From the NCBI GenBank assembly GCA_048267245.1, contig JBLWXV010000001.1, forward strand, positions 62,001 through 126,000: a DNA stretch of 64,000 bases, given 5' to 3'. The notes under the pieces were generated by a model. That model made no database searches. It saw nothing but the letters and a program-made list of their open reading frames with translations, and was not told the DNA's origin. Position numbers and translations under genes: made by a program. The DNA comes from JBLWXV01 sp048267245. Lineage in GTDB: Bacteria; Bdellovibrionota; Bacteriovoracia; Bacteriovoracales; Bacteriovoracaceae. Below, piece by piece: positions 42,443 through 50,788 of this stretch. How positions within the stretch are numbered: the stretch's first letter is position 1; every line of letters starts with the position of its first letter.

Positions 42443-42955
42443 CTACTCGGATATTGGGATAATAGTCTCGAGATATTCATCTTGGTCGTAGACGTTTCTG
42501 ATCTTCTCAACGACCACGATACCGCCGGGTAAAATGGCCTGAACTTGACCGCCATTAAGACCCAGTTCCATCCCTTCTTTGATGGTGATGACAGCACTAG
42601 ACTCTCCCTCTTCACCTGAAGAGCTTCCATCACCGCCACCAGTATCCTTATCGATTCTGGCCAAAGCGCTTCGCTCTTTTCCTAGAATAACTCCAACGAT
42701 CCTTATTTTCTCAAGTGGAATTCCTTCTAAATTTGCGACATTTGAATAATTCGTACTACCAAAGCGATCTTTTTTTAAGATTCTCTGCTTCTTTGGAAGC
42801 TCTCTCTTAAAAGGATCTCTAATCTGAAGGCGCTCGCGAGTAAGAAAACTTGGCGCAGACTTACTGTCATCCTTTTCCTGCTCTTGAGCAAAGAGGGGGC
42901 TAGCTAGCGAGAAGCTTGAGAGGATAAAAAATGCAAGGATATACCTACTCATCAT
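42443..42955 (-). CDS. pilP: Pilus assembly lipoprotein-like PilP
   Basis: PilP links PilNO to PilQ in the periplasm. About 170 residues: a signal peptide (MSRYILAFFILSSFSLASPLFAQ), a linker with REPFKR-type LQIRDPFKRELP, and the beta-sandwich domain LEGIPLEKIRIVGVILGKERSALARI through LNGGQVQAILPGGIVVVEK. The lipobox Cys of many PilP proteins is absent (LFAQEQ), so it may be a soluble periplasmic form. A Gly/Ser/Glu-rich insert lies in the middle. The start overlaps pilO by about ten bases; two adjacent ATGs (42955, 42952) are possible. Confidence 0.88.
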   Translation of the reverse strand: MMSRYILAFFILSSFSLASPLFAQEQEKDDSKSAPSFLTRERLQIRDPFKRELPKKQRILKKDRFGSTNYSNVANLEGIPLEKIRIVGVILGKERSALARIDKDTGGGDGSSSGEEGESSAVITIKEGMELGLNGGQVQAILPGGIVVVEKIRNVYDQDEYLETIIPISE

Positions 42956-43610
42956 CTGCCGCCTTTTTCTTCGCACGGCGACCTCTTGGGGCAGGCTTAG
43001 CAGTCTCGTTAAAAGCCCCTTCGATCTTCTCAATACCGCGCTCTTCTTTATAATTTGGATTGTACTTATAGGCCCCAATTCGAACCACTGCATCTATGAG
43101 TTGAAACCTACCACGGCGCTCTTCCTTAACCTTTAAGAGTTCAAATTCAGTGATATTAAGAAGTCGCTCGTTTTCAGCAATTTTCTCAAAGAAAATAAGA
43201 AACTGTAGAAAGGTTCCCGTACCCTTAAAGTTGTAGTGCTTTATTAGATAAAAGCCCTTATCTTCCTCTTCTCCAGGAGCCAGGATCACATTCTTAATAT
43301 TCATCGCTTCGGCAATGCCCTTGATAAGACCCAAGTTCTCTGGATCGGAGACATCCGCTGGCAATTGGCGCTGGAGTTTTTCTACTTCTGCCGCTACTAC
43401 TTCAATGCGAGTTTTAGCTTCATCAACGTCTTTTAAAAACTCTTTCGTACGTGCCTTTTTCTTCTGCTCTCTAGAGATATTATTTTCGATCCCCGGCAAA
43501 CGCTCCTTAAGCATATTAAGCTCAGCAGACTGCTCATTATAGACTTCGTAGCCTTGCCACAAAACGTATAAGAAGAAGAAAATATGAAGCTTGCTTAAAA
43601 TCTTATCCAT
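42945..43610 (-). CDS. pilO: Pilus alignment protein PilO
   Basis: PilO pairs with PilN as an inner-membrane bitopic heterodimer. The 221 residues begin with a membrane helix (IFFFLYVLWQGYEVY), then a coiled coil (LNMLKERLPGIENNISREQKKKARTKEFL) and a ferredoxin-like domain (LPADVSDPENLGLIKGIAEAMNIK; GTGTFLQFLIFFEKIAENERLLNITEFEL). A basic tail (RRAKKKAADDE) closes it. Two bases separate it from pilN. Confidence 0.9.
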   Translation of the reverse strand: MDKILSKLHIFFFLYVLWQGYEVYNEQSAELNMLKERLPGIENNISREQKKKARTKEFLKDVDEAKTRIEVVAAEVEKLQRQLPADVSDPENLGLIKGIAEAMNIKNVILAPGEEEDKGFYLIKHYNFKGTGTFLQFLIFFEKIAENERLLNITEFELLKVKEERRGRFQLIDAVVRIGAYKYNPNYKEERGIEKIEGAFNETAKPAPRGRRAKKKAADDE

Positions 43611-43612
43611 GC

Positions 43613-44230
43613 CTACATCCTGAACGGATCAAAGCTGACCACTCTGCCATCAATGACAAAGGATTCAACCATGACTACGCCTCCTTCTGGAGTCTTCTCT
43701 TCAGTTGTATTTGACGAGGTAAGGTTTAAAGAGTCTTTAAAATACGAACTTGAATTTGATGCTGAGAGGAAAGCACCAATACTCTTATATGAAATTGAGC
43801 CACCCTCTATTTTTATCGTATTATCCGGATTGATTTTAATAACGTTAAACCACATATCGCGTGGCGTTTCTTTAGATAAAAATTCCAATAGCTTTTTTGG
43901 ATTCGTCTTAGATTTAACAATCTTCTCAACCTGACTACTTTTATTCTTAAGTTCATCCACTCTGCGATTAAAAGCCTCAAGTTGCTTATCGATATCCTTA
44001 TATTGTGAATTCTCTTTTCTTAATTTATTCAGCTCAGCTGATTTAGCATCAATACTTGCTTGAACATCGCTCTTTTGTGAATTGAAGCTAGGCTTTAAGA
44101 ACCAGTCAGGAGCAAACGAAATCAAAAAAACAACGCCAATTGCCTTCCAATTAATCGCATTAAGATCCATTCCCAAAATGATGGGAACTTTGAAGGGCTC
44201 TTTCTGTTTAATCAGGTTAACTTCAATCAT
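43613..44230 (-). CDS. pilN: Pilus alignment protein PilN
   Basis: The 205-residue PilN starts with the short cytoplasmic INLxP-like segment that binds PilM (MIEVNLIKQKEPFK), then a membrane helix (IGVVFLISFAPDWFL), a coiled coil (DAKSAELNKLRKENSQYKDIDKQLEAFNRRVDELKNK) and a periplasmic beta-alpha domain (KIEGGSISYKSIGAFLSASNSSSYF). The Pro of INLxP is not conserved. It overlaps pilM by four bases. Confidence 0.9.
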   Translation of the reverse strand: MIEVNLIKQKEPFKVPIILGMDLNAINWKAIGVVFLISFAPDWFLKPSFNSQKSDVQASIDAKSAELNKLRKENSQYKDIDKQLEAFNRRVDELKNKSSQVEKIVKSKTNPKKLLEFLSKETPRDMWFNVIKINPDNTIKIEGGSISYKSIGAFLSASNSSSYFKDSLNLTSSNTTEEKTPEGGVVMVESFVIDGRVVSFDPFRM

Positions 44231-45345
44231 TTCTTTTTCTTATTCGACGTTCTCATTGCACAACCAATGGCAGTAAGCCCTCGGTAGACAATAGTGTCTA
44301 AATCTTCTTTAACTTTTTTTGTGTCACACTTAATTACATCGAATGGATTTAACAAAGTTACTTCTAGACCCAAAAGATCTGAAAGTCCCTCAATCAGTCC
44401 TGGAATTGAAGCTCCTCCGCCAGTGATGTAGCAGCCAATAAGAGATTCATCCGATGTAGAAGAAACATAGAAATCAATCGTCTTCTTAATCTCTGCAAAG
44501 AAACTCTCGACGACATCGTCAATGATTTCCAGAATTTCCTCTGGAAGATTGCCACTCTCATCGCCATTGATTTTTAGATCCTCAGCTTCATAGTAATTCA
44601 CACCCATCTGACGCTGAATTTCTTCAGTGATCATTACCCCACCAATATTCATTTCTTTGGTGAACATCACCATCTTATTTTTATAGATGATAAACTGAGT
44701 AAATTGAGCACCAATATCAATAATGAGCCATGAATCTAGAGTATCTTCTAGTTCCTTACCCATCACCATTTCAAATACATTTGTGATCGCCAGAATTCCA
44801 AGGTCAATCACCTTTGTTTTCATTCCCGGCTCAACAAGGTTTTTAAAATTATTAATCACATCATTTCGGGCCGCGGCCACAATGATGTCCATCCCCCCAC
44901 CTTCGTTTTTACCAACGATGTGAAAGGCAACAGTACTCTCTTCAATATTAAATGGCAGGTACTGTTCAGCTTCCCAAGTAACCTGATCTTCAATCTCTTC
45001 TTTCGTACCGCCCGGAAGCTGAAGTTTTTTTGCCACGGTATTTGGGCCAGACAAGCTTAGGCAGGCATTCTTATTAATGATCTTAGCCTTCTTGAGTGCA
45101 TTCTCTAGGGCCTTCTGAATTTCTTCAGGCTTTTGAACTTCATCTTCAATTAAAGCGCCTTCAGGTAGTGGCTCAATTGCAAATGCTGAAAGTGTAGTTG
45201 ATTTTCCTGTGCCCGAGATTTCTGCGACTTTTACTGACGACAGACCAATATCGATTCCCACGAGATTGGACGGATTCATGCCAAGAGAGTCTTTGGCCTG
45301 CTCCACAAAATTATCAATCAATGATTTTAGGTCTACTGAGGCCAT
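44227..45345 (-). CDS. pilM: Actin-like pilus assembly protein PilM
   Basis: PilM forms a cytoplasmic ring beneath the pilus machine and holds the PilN tail. The 372 residues have the actin/FtsA fold: LVGIDIGLSSVKVAEI (phosphate-1), SWLIIDIGAQFTQFIIY (phosphate-2) and CYITGGGASIPGLIEGLSDLLG (adenosine). Residues 1-25 form an additional N-terminal helix. It is first in the pilM-Q transcript and has its own promoter. Confidence 0.94.
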   Translation of the reverse strand: MASVDLKSLIDNFVEQAKDSLGMNPSNLVGIDIGLSSVKVAEISGTGKSTTLSAFAIEPLPEGALIEDEVQKPEEIQKALENALKKAKIINKNACLSLSGPNTVAKKLQLPGGTKEEIEDQVTWEAEQYLPFNIEESTVAFHIVGKNEGGGMDIIVAAARNDVINNFKNLVEPGMKTKVIDLGILAITNVFEMVMGKELEDTLDSWLIIDIGAQFTQFIIYKNKMVMFTKEMNIGGVMITEEIQRQMGVNYYEAEDLKINGDESGNLPEEILEIIDDVVESFFAEIKKTIDFYVSSTSDESLIGCYITGGGASIPGLIEGLSDLLGLEVTLLNPFDVIKCDTKKVKEDLDTIVYRGLTAIGCAMRTSNKKKK

Positions 45346-45399
45346 CCATGTCTCTTGATTTCTAACGGCAAACCGTCTGTTGTACTCGGTTTTACTTTT

Positions 45400-45429
45400 A
45401 TTATACCGTCATCTGTCTTTTTATTTCAA
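45400..45429 (-). promoter_or_regulatory. Sigma-70-like promoter of pilMNOPQ
   Basis: Read on the minus strand: TTGAAA (45429-45424), an 18-base spacer, TATAAT (45405-45400). Five of six and six of six consensus matches. It lies in the gap between pilD and pilM, about 55 bases before the pilM ATG, so the alignment complex and secretin can be expressed apart from pilD and the ABC genes. Confidence 0.72.
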
Positions 45430-45438
45430 GAAGATAAC

Positions 45439-46221
45439 TCACAGCGAGGGCACGAGCAGTCCCTGAATGACCTTGAAGTATTGAGGAAAGTAGATTTGTA
45501 GGGTGGCCACCAAGATAATAAAGGGACCAAAAGGGATAGGCGTTTTTCGATCCATCACTTTTAGCATGAGAAGAACAGCACCGACGAGCGCACCCGTAAA
45601 GCAACTAAAGAAGATATTTTCCATTATTCCCAGGGGGCCAAGGATTATTCCAAGCGCACCATAAAGCTTGATATCCCCACCACCAAGGCCTATCTGTCCT
45701 TTAATTTTATAAAAGAGCACTGTCACGATGAAGGGTACTCCAAATCCAACGACTCCACCCAGTAGCCAATGCTTCCAACTATATTGCAAAAGTGCGATTA
45801 CTAGGAAGATGACTGCGAGATAAATATTGAGTGGGTTTGGAATGAGGTGATGCTTTAAGTCGATGACAACGATGGCGACAAATACAAGTAAAATACTCAA
45901 GTTAAAGTAGAACATTGTTCCACTCATAGGTGTGAGAATCTTGGGAGCAAGCAGCACCCCAAGAATTCCGGCCGCAATTTCGATGAGTAAGTATCGCGGT
46001 GAAATCCTGTGCTGACACCATGCGCACTCCCCCTTTAAGAAGAGGTAACTGAAAAGCGGAATATTCATATACCAAGGAATCGTGTGCTTACAGTGAGGAC
46101 AATGAGATCGTGTAAAGACAACATCCTCACCAAGGGGCATGCGATGAATTAGGACATTGAGAAAACTTCCCAGACAGGTCCCAAAAATAAAAGCGAATAT
46201 TTTAAGTACTAATGCTTCCAC
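45439..46221 (-). CDS. pilD: Prepilin leader peptidase / N-methyltransferase PilD
   Basis: PilD cuts the leader from prepilins and methylates the new N-terminus. The 260-residue membrane protein retains both activities: the methylation-domain cysteines CPHC and CAWC around residues 40-70 after GSFLNVLIHRMP, and the two aspartates of the peptidase in VIDLKHHLIPN and GLGGGDIKLYGALG. About eight membrane helices. It overlaps the permease gene by one base; in M. xanthus, pilD follows pilI in the same way. Confidence 0.95.
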   Translation of the reverse strand: MEALVLKIFAFIFGTCLGSFLNVLIHRMPLGEDVVFTRSHCPHCKHTIPWYMNIPLFSYLFLKGECAWCQHRISPRYLLIEIAAGILGVLLAPKILTPMSGTMFYFNLSILLVFVAIVVIDLKHHLIPNPLNIYLAVIFLVIALLQYSWKHWLLGGVVGFGVPFIVTVLFYKIKGQIGLGGGDIKLYGALGIILGPLGIMENIFFSCFTGALVGAVLLMLKVMDRKTPIPFGPFIILVATLQIYFPQYFKVIQGLLVPSL

Positions 46222-47000
46222 TATTCAAACTGCTTTTTAGAAAAAAGATAACAACACATTGCCACAAAGGCGCTGATATAAAAGAGAGCAGAGCCGCCAG
46301 CAACACCTAGATTATTGACCGTCACAACTTCTTCATAAAGAACATAAGCTCTAAGATTCATTGAATTAAGGTCGGGCATCATAAATTGAAGAACCTTCAA
46401 CAACTTGAGTAGGGCCGGATTTTCTCTGACGAAGTAGAGCTCACCAACATTACTTAGAGCATGTGAGACCAGCGCAAAACCTATCCCATAGAGGGAAGTA
46501 AGAATAGGATTTGTAATGAGTGAAAAGAAAATCACAACCACCATAACAATGGCGCTCTCCAGTACCGTAAAGAGAATCGCCCAAAGTATCAGTGAACTCC
46601 AAACTCCCCCCTGCATAAAATAACAACTCAGAGTAAAGAAGCTTAAAATGAACGTATTGAATATAACTATGGCCATCAAACCCAGAATTTTACCAATAAT
46701 AAACATCGACCGGGAGGTCGGCTTAGTGAGGACGATGTAAACTGTGCGATTTTCGATTTCCTTATAAATCAAAGTCGCCCCAAGAAAGATTGCCACACCT
46801 AGACTCGATAAGCTGAGCAGACCTAGACCAAAATCGAGTGAAACTTTTTCTGGCACACCATAAGTAAATTCAGATGCAATATAGGCGATAAGCCAAATAA
46901 TAGCACCCATTCCGAAAATGGCGTATATGAGCCTACTCTTTGAGACTTCCAAGAACGTGTAGCGTGCAATCCAAAAAAGTTTTTCCAAATTAGAAATCAT
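46221..47000 (-). CDS. ABC-2 type permease (PilI position)
   Basis: A 259-residue integral membrane protein with six predicted helices and the ABC-2 layout: a cytoplasmic N-terminus (IARYTFLEVSKSRLIYAIFGMGAIIWL), a coupling segment IENRTVYIVLTKPTSRSMFIIGKILGL, and a final helix before KKQFE. It overlaps the ATPase gene by four bases and pilD by one. In M. xanthus, pilH and pilI encode an ABC transporter needed for pili, in the same place; the match here is by order and type, so I leave the symbol empty. Confidence 0.8.
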   Translation of the reverse strand: MISNLEKLFWIARYTFLEVSKSRLIYAIFGMGAIIWLIAYIASEFTYGVPEKVSLDFGLGLLSLSSLGVAIFLGATLIYKEIENRTVYIVLTKPTSRSMFIIGKILGLMAIVIFNTFILSFFTLSCYFMQGGVWSSLILWAILFTVLESAIVMVVVIFFSLITNPILTSLYGIGFALVSHALSNVGELYFVRENPALLKLLKVLQFMMPDLNSMNLRAYVLYEEVVTVNNLGVAGGSALFYISAFVAMCCYLFSKKQFE

Positions 47001-47881
47001 CTGCTCTTATCCTGAATTTGATATATGACTTCTTCGAGCCTAGGGTGATTGCTAATGACTGACTTAATTTGAGCTCCACACTTTATCAGGTCGGATACTT
47101 GCTGGTTAACTTCGCGAGGAGGCAACTCTTCTCTTCTCATTAATCCATCTTTAACAAATGTCACCGTTACTGATGTACTTGAATTAGCCTCAATCATCTC
47201 ATGGATTGGTCCATTAAAAAGACATTGCCCCTCTTTGAGAACAACGACACTGTCACAGATTTCCTCGACATCAGAAACAATATGAGTAGAAAAGAAAACC
47301 GTCACACCACCAGACTTGAGCTTTTCGATTGCTTCCTTTATCTCTCTTCTTCCCAAGGGATCTAGACCGCTCATCGGCTCGTCTAAAAACACAATTTTTG
47401 GAGAATGCAAAAGGGCAGCAATAAGACCAACTCGCTGGAGCATTCCCTTTGAGTAACTCGATAGTTTCTTATCGAGCGAGTGAGCAATAGAAAATTCACT
47501 GGCCAGTTGCTCAAGCTTTGACTCAAATTCCTTAGTGGCTTGGTTACCAAGCTTAGAAATAAAATGGCAGTATTGACGGGCAGTTAAGTGGGGATAGAAA
47601 TATGGTCTTTCAGGGAGATATCCTATCTGTGAAATAACCTCTTCGCGGGTTAATCCCAAATCTTCATGAAAGAAAATGTCGCCCTCATCTTGAGCGATTA
47701 AACCAAGGATAATTTTTAAGGTGGTAGTCTTTCCAGCGCCGTTGGCACCAAGAAAGCCAACTGCCTCACCTCTATGGACTTCAAAGCTAACATCCTTGAG
47801 TACAGGTATCTTTGGCTTCCAAAAGTCTGAGTAAAATGATTTTTTCAAATGAGAAACTTTAAGTATCACTTCCTTCGCCAC
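46997..47881 (-). CDS. ABC transporter ATP-binding protein (PilH position)
   Basis: A 294-residue ABC ATPase of the ABC-2 exporter type. Walker A GANGAGKTT, Q-loop IGYLPERPYFYPHLT, signature SSYSKGMLQRVGLI, Walker B IVFLDEPMSGLD and the switch His in FFSTHIVSDVEE are all intact. A C-terminal domain of about 80 residues follows the core. Start GTG at 47881 is supported by AGGAAG. It lies divergent to the TPR membrane gene, whose frame would overlap it if the longer start were used. Positionally it matches M. xanthus pilH. Confidence 0.86.
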   Translation of the reverse strand: MAKEVILKVSHLKKSFYSDFWKPKIPVLKDVSFEVHRGEAVGFLGANGAGKTTTLKIILGLIAQDEGDIFFHEDLGLTREEVISQIGYLPERPYFYPHLTARQYCHFISKLGNQATKEFESKLEQLASEFSIAHSLDKKLSSYSKGMLQRVGLIAALLHSPKIVFLDEPMSGLDPLGRREIKEAIEKLKSGGVTVFFSTHIVSDVEEICDSVVVLKEGQCLFNGPIHEMIEANSSTSVTVTFVKDGLMRREELPPREVNQQVSDLIKCGAQIKSVISNHPRLEEVIYQIQDKSR

Positions 47882-47905
47882 AAAATCTTCCTCTATAATG
47901 GGCTA

Positions 47906-48709
47906 GTGACTATTACAAAAAAAATCACCCTCATCAGTATAATCGCTTTTTCTTTTTTAATCAGTTTTAAATTAAAAACTCAGATTAATTATCCCCAAAT
48001 TATGCCGCAAAAGCAGCAACTCAAAATGAGTTTTTCTTCTTCTTTTTTACGTTTAATTGGTCTTGGTCAAGAGCGCCTTCTATCTTCACTCATCTGGATA
48101 GACACACTGATAGATGCTGATAATGAGCACTATCAAGGCAACGATCTTGGCTCTTGGATGTATCTAAGATTTAGAACCATTTCTGATCTAGACCCATACT
48201 TCTATCAAAACTATCTCTTTGGTGGATTGTATCTTTCAATTATTAAAGATGACGATTTAGGTGCTAAGGAAATCTATGATCGAGGGCTGCGCATATATGG
48301 AAACGACCTCGAACTCCTAAAGAATTCAGCGTTCCATTATCGCTTTGAATTAAATGACTACGCTAAAGCGCTCAGTCTCTATGAGCGAGCAAGTCTTCTT
48401 CCGGGCTTTCCCCCTTATCTCAAAGGGGTACTTGCAAGGTTAAAAAATCATCAAGAGGATACCCAAGGGGCCCTTGAGATCGTTAAAGAAATGTATGAGA
48501 AGGCGCCAGAAGACAGTGATCTTAAGCTAAAGCTAAGAAGTTCATATTACTCTCTAAAATCTCAATTGGATTTGAAATGTCTCAACTCACAGAGCGGTAC
48601 AAAGAATTGCTCTTTAAGAGATCTTGATGGGAACCTTTACATTAAGGGGGTGGATGGCACTTACAGTGCCCCCAAAGACTATAGGCTCTACGATCTTAAC
48701 CAAAAATAA
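47906..48709 (+). CDS. Membrane-anchored TPR protein at the pilG position
   Basis: About 267 residues from a GTG at 47906: an N-terminal membrane helix (ITLISIIAFSFLISF), then a helical-repeat domain. The SSLIWIDTLIDADN, RFRTISDLDPYFYQNYLFGGLYLS and DYAKALSLYERASLLPGFPPYLKG segments resemble a TPR family (W-I-x-x-I, then LDPxFxxxYxxGGLxLA) often found beside ABC-2 transporter genes. The C-terminus carries two Cys and a NLYIKGVDGTYSAPKDYRLY motif. It is the only plus-strand gene between 21 and 64 kb and lies where M. xanthus has pilG. An ATG at 47849 would extend it by 19 residues across the divergent ATPase start, but has no ribosome binding site. Confidence 0.68.
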   Translation: MTITKKITLISIIAFSFLISFKLKTQINYPQIMPQKQQLKMSFSSSFLRLIGLGQERLLSSLIWIDTLIDADNEHYQGNDLGSWMYLRFRTISDLDPYFYQNYLFGGLYLSIIKDDDLGAKEIYDRGLRIYGNDLELLKNSAFHYRFELNDYAKALSLYERASLLPGFPPYLKGVLARLKNHQEDTQGALEIVKEMYEKAPEDSDLKLKLRSSYYSLKSQLDLKCLNSQSGTKNCSLRDLDGNLYIKGVDGTYSAPKDYRLYDLNQK

Positions 48710-48710
48710 T

Positions 48711-48734
48711 AAAAAAGGGGACCCGAAGGTCCCC
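48711..48734 (-). terminator. Intrinsic terminator of pilA
   Basis: GGGGACC (48717-48723) and GGTCCCC (48728-48734) pair around CGAA. The A-run at 48711-48716 is a U-run on the minus strand, so the terminator serves pilA. The plus-strand gene ends at 48709, just before it, and has no T-run of its own. Confidence 0.85.
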
Positions 48735-48759
48735 TCTAGAGTTCGATGATTCTTTTTAA

Positions 48760-49302
48760 TTAGTAACCACGGACTTTCTGCGAAAGGTTTTTATCCTGGT
48801 TCATCAACCAAGTATCAATGGTACCTGAGTCAGAGATAACTCCCACAGCAGCAACTTCAAAAGTGTTACCAGTAGTTGGAACTTTTGATGTAGTCGGAAT
48901 ATCACCAGCCTTAGACTTGGTGTTGTTCACGGTTACATGAGTTGTTGTTGGAGTAAGAAAGTAAGAACCGTTACTGCAAGCGCCACCGTTGTTTACAATG
49001 TTGGCGTTAGCAGCAGATTCACCAGTAAACCCGATAATGTAGTATCCGCGAGCTGGAGCAATGTAGCCCATATCAGATAGACATGTTCCAAAAGAGTCCC
49101 AGTCAGATTGTAGGGCCGTTTCGGCCGAGTAAACTGCAGCGAGCTGTAGCTTAGCTTCAGACGTTTTAGCCTTCGCCTGGTACTGTTTAAAGTTCGGGAT
49201 CGCAACCGCTGAGAGAATACCGATAATGGCAACAACCACCATCAGCTCCACCAGGGTAAACCCCTCCGTGCTTCGTTGACGAATCAGTTTCGTCGCATTC
49301 AT
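48760..49302 (-). CDS. pilA: Type IV major pilin PilA
   Basis: A 180-residue prepilin. The leader is about 14 residues (MNATKLIRQRSTEG), followed by the type IVa N-terminus FTLVELMVVVAIIGILSAVAIPNF with Phe+1 and Glu+5, which forms the membrane and filament-core helix. The head domain is beta-rich and has two cysteines (GTCLSDMG and GGACSNGSY) that could bond, placed centrally rather than near the C-terminus as in pseudomonad pilins. The ATG at 49302 is chosen because AGGAG is six bases upstream; the ATG at 49308 would touch it. It has its own terminator, suggesting high, separate expression. Confidence 0.93.
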   Translation of the reverse strand: MNATKLIRQRSTEGFTLVELMVVVAIIGILSAVAIPNFKQYQAKAKTSEAKLQLAAVYSAETALQSDWDSFGTCLSDMGYIAPARGYYIIGFTGESAANANIVNNGGACSNGSYFLTPTTTHVTVNNTKSKAGDIPTTSKVPTTGNTFEVAAVGVISDSGTIDTWLMNQDKNLSQKVRGY

Positions 49303-49308
49303 AAACAT

Positions 49309-49556
49309 CTCCTTTGCTAAATGAAGGTCATATTAAGATTGCCCTTCCAAGCATTTTCCTGTTTCTCCATGAAAATTAAGATTTCACAGATTCTTCTTCC
49401 AGCACCCAAGGCGAGATTCAATATAAAGAATTGAAGCCCGTTCCTTAAGTATTATTAATACATCATATCATGTGCCTAAAAATGCACTAGGCGAAAAAAC
49501 ATCCTTTTTGTTTAGAATTTGTAAATCTCACAAATCTCCTTAAATTCAGACACTTA
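49309..49556 (-). promoter_or_regulatory. pilC-pilA intergenic region, likely pilA control region
   Basis: About 250 AT-rich bases. AGGAG sits at the pilA end. Overlapping inverted repeats occur at 49472-49492: GTGC/GCAC and GCCTA/TAGGC share bases and cannot form at once. A further TTTGT/ACAAA pair lies near 49519-49535 and TTCAAT/ATTGAA at 49417-49435. I find no convincing sigma-54 site (GG-N10-GC), although M. xanthus pilA uses one, and only weak -10 candidates. Confidence 0.4.
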
Positions 49557-50777
49557 CTAGTCTCCCCCGCCTGCGGCCATAAAGATAGGTAGGTACATAG
49601 CGACTAGGATGACCGCAACGATGGAGCCCAAAACGACAATAATAATTGGCTCGATCATTTTAGTCATATTCGAGACCGCCTCGTTAACCTCATCCTCAAA
49701 AACGTCAGAGACTTTATCAAGCATCTGGTCAATACCACCGGTCTGCTCACCAACTCGAAGCATTTGCGAAACCATTGGTGGGAAGTATGCGATCTTCTCA
49801 AGTGGCTCAGTTACAGTTTTACCCTCTGTCACGCGAGCTCGAACTTCTTTTAGGTCATTGGCAATCACAATATTGTCAATCGTATCGATCACAATCTCGA
49901 GACTATCAATAAGAGAGACACCTGAACTGAGCATTGTGGCCAGTGTTCGTGAAAATGAAGCCAGGTTACCCTTAATGATAATTGAACCAAAAATCGGCAT
50001 GCGCATCATAATATTGTCAAAGACCAGTTTGCCTGCCGGCGTCTTAATCCAACTCCCCACCAACACCGCAGCAACAAAAACCGCTGGCAAAAGATAGATT
50101 GTATAATTCCCAATAAACTCAGAAGCATCCATCACAAATTGAGTAACAGCTGGTGGCTCTTGACCTGTATCCTTTAGCATCCCCACAAACTGTGGAACTA
50201 CAAATACGAGCATGCCCCAAATAACACCAATACCAACAAGAACAACGATAATTGGATAAGTCATTGCTGACTTAATTTGGCTCTTAATTTTAAGTTGCTT
50301 TTCCATATGCTCATTGAGCTTATTGAGAATTGTATCGAGAATACCGCCGGCTTCCCCAGCCTTAACCAGGTTGCAATAGAGCTTATCAAAGCCCTTATTC
50401 TTCTCCATTGCCTCTGCAATGGTTTGGCCCTCACCAACATCTTTAGCAATATTCTTAATAGCTTTTTTAAGTGAAGGGTTTTTTTCAGACTTATATAAAA
50501 TCTCGAGTGCTGCAATGATTGGAACACCAGCATTGATCATAATAGCGAGCTGCTTTGTGAAGTTGGCAAGCTCACGGTAACCAAAGGGCTGTGCGAGACC
50601 CTTCTCAACCATCCAGTCACCAATATCAAATTCTAGAATTGATGGAGGAATAATCTTCTTTGGTCTCAAGCCCTGAGCACGGAGAATTCGACGAACCTCT
50701 TTGTCGCTCGTCCCATCGACGGAGCCAGAGACTCGCTTCCCATTTTTATCAAGTGCCTCGTATTTCCAATTGGCCAT
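49557..50777 (-). CDS. pilC: Pilus inner-membrane platform protein PilC
   Basis: PilC couples the ATPases to pilin polymerisation. The 406 residues have two GspF domains (ELANFTKQLAIMINAGVPIIAALEIL and LASFSRTLATMLSSGVSLIDSLEIV), each followed by membrane helices, and the C-terminal helix FMAAGG. A short N-terminal segment (YEALDKNGKRVSGSVDG) is standard. It starts 11 bases after pilT. Confidence 0.96.
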   Translation of the reverse strand: MANWKYEALDKNGKRVSGSVDGTSDKEVRRILRAQGLRPKKIIPPSILEFDIGDWMVEKGLAQPFGYRELANFTKQLAIMINAGVPIIAALEILYKSEKNPSLKKAIKNIAKDVGEGQTIAEAMEKNKGFDKLYCNLVKAGEAGGILDTILNKLNEHMEKQLKIKSQIKSAMTYPIIVVLVGIGVIWGMLVFVVPQFVGMLKDTGQEPPAVTQFVMDASEFIGNYTIYLLPAVFVAAVLVGSWIKTPAGKLVFDNIMMRMPIFGSIIIKGNLASFSRTLATMLSSGVSLIDSLEIVIDTIDNIVIANDLKEVRARVTEGKTVTEPLEKIAYFPPMVSQMLRVGEQTGGIDQMLDKVSDVFEDEVNEAVSNMTKMIEPIIIVVLGSIVAVILVAMYLPIFMAAGGGD

Positions 50778-50788
50778 AACTCAAGTCC

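Noticed and set aside
42956..43093. N-terminal extension of pilP
   Set aside because: The extra 46 residues overlap pilO in another frame and precede a normal signal peptide, so the internal start is preferred.
49309..49556. Sigma-54 promoter before pilA
   Set aside because: Only near matches such as AGGCAC followed by ATGAT were found; the GG-N10-GC core is not satisfied, so it is not reported as a feature.
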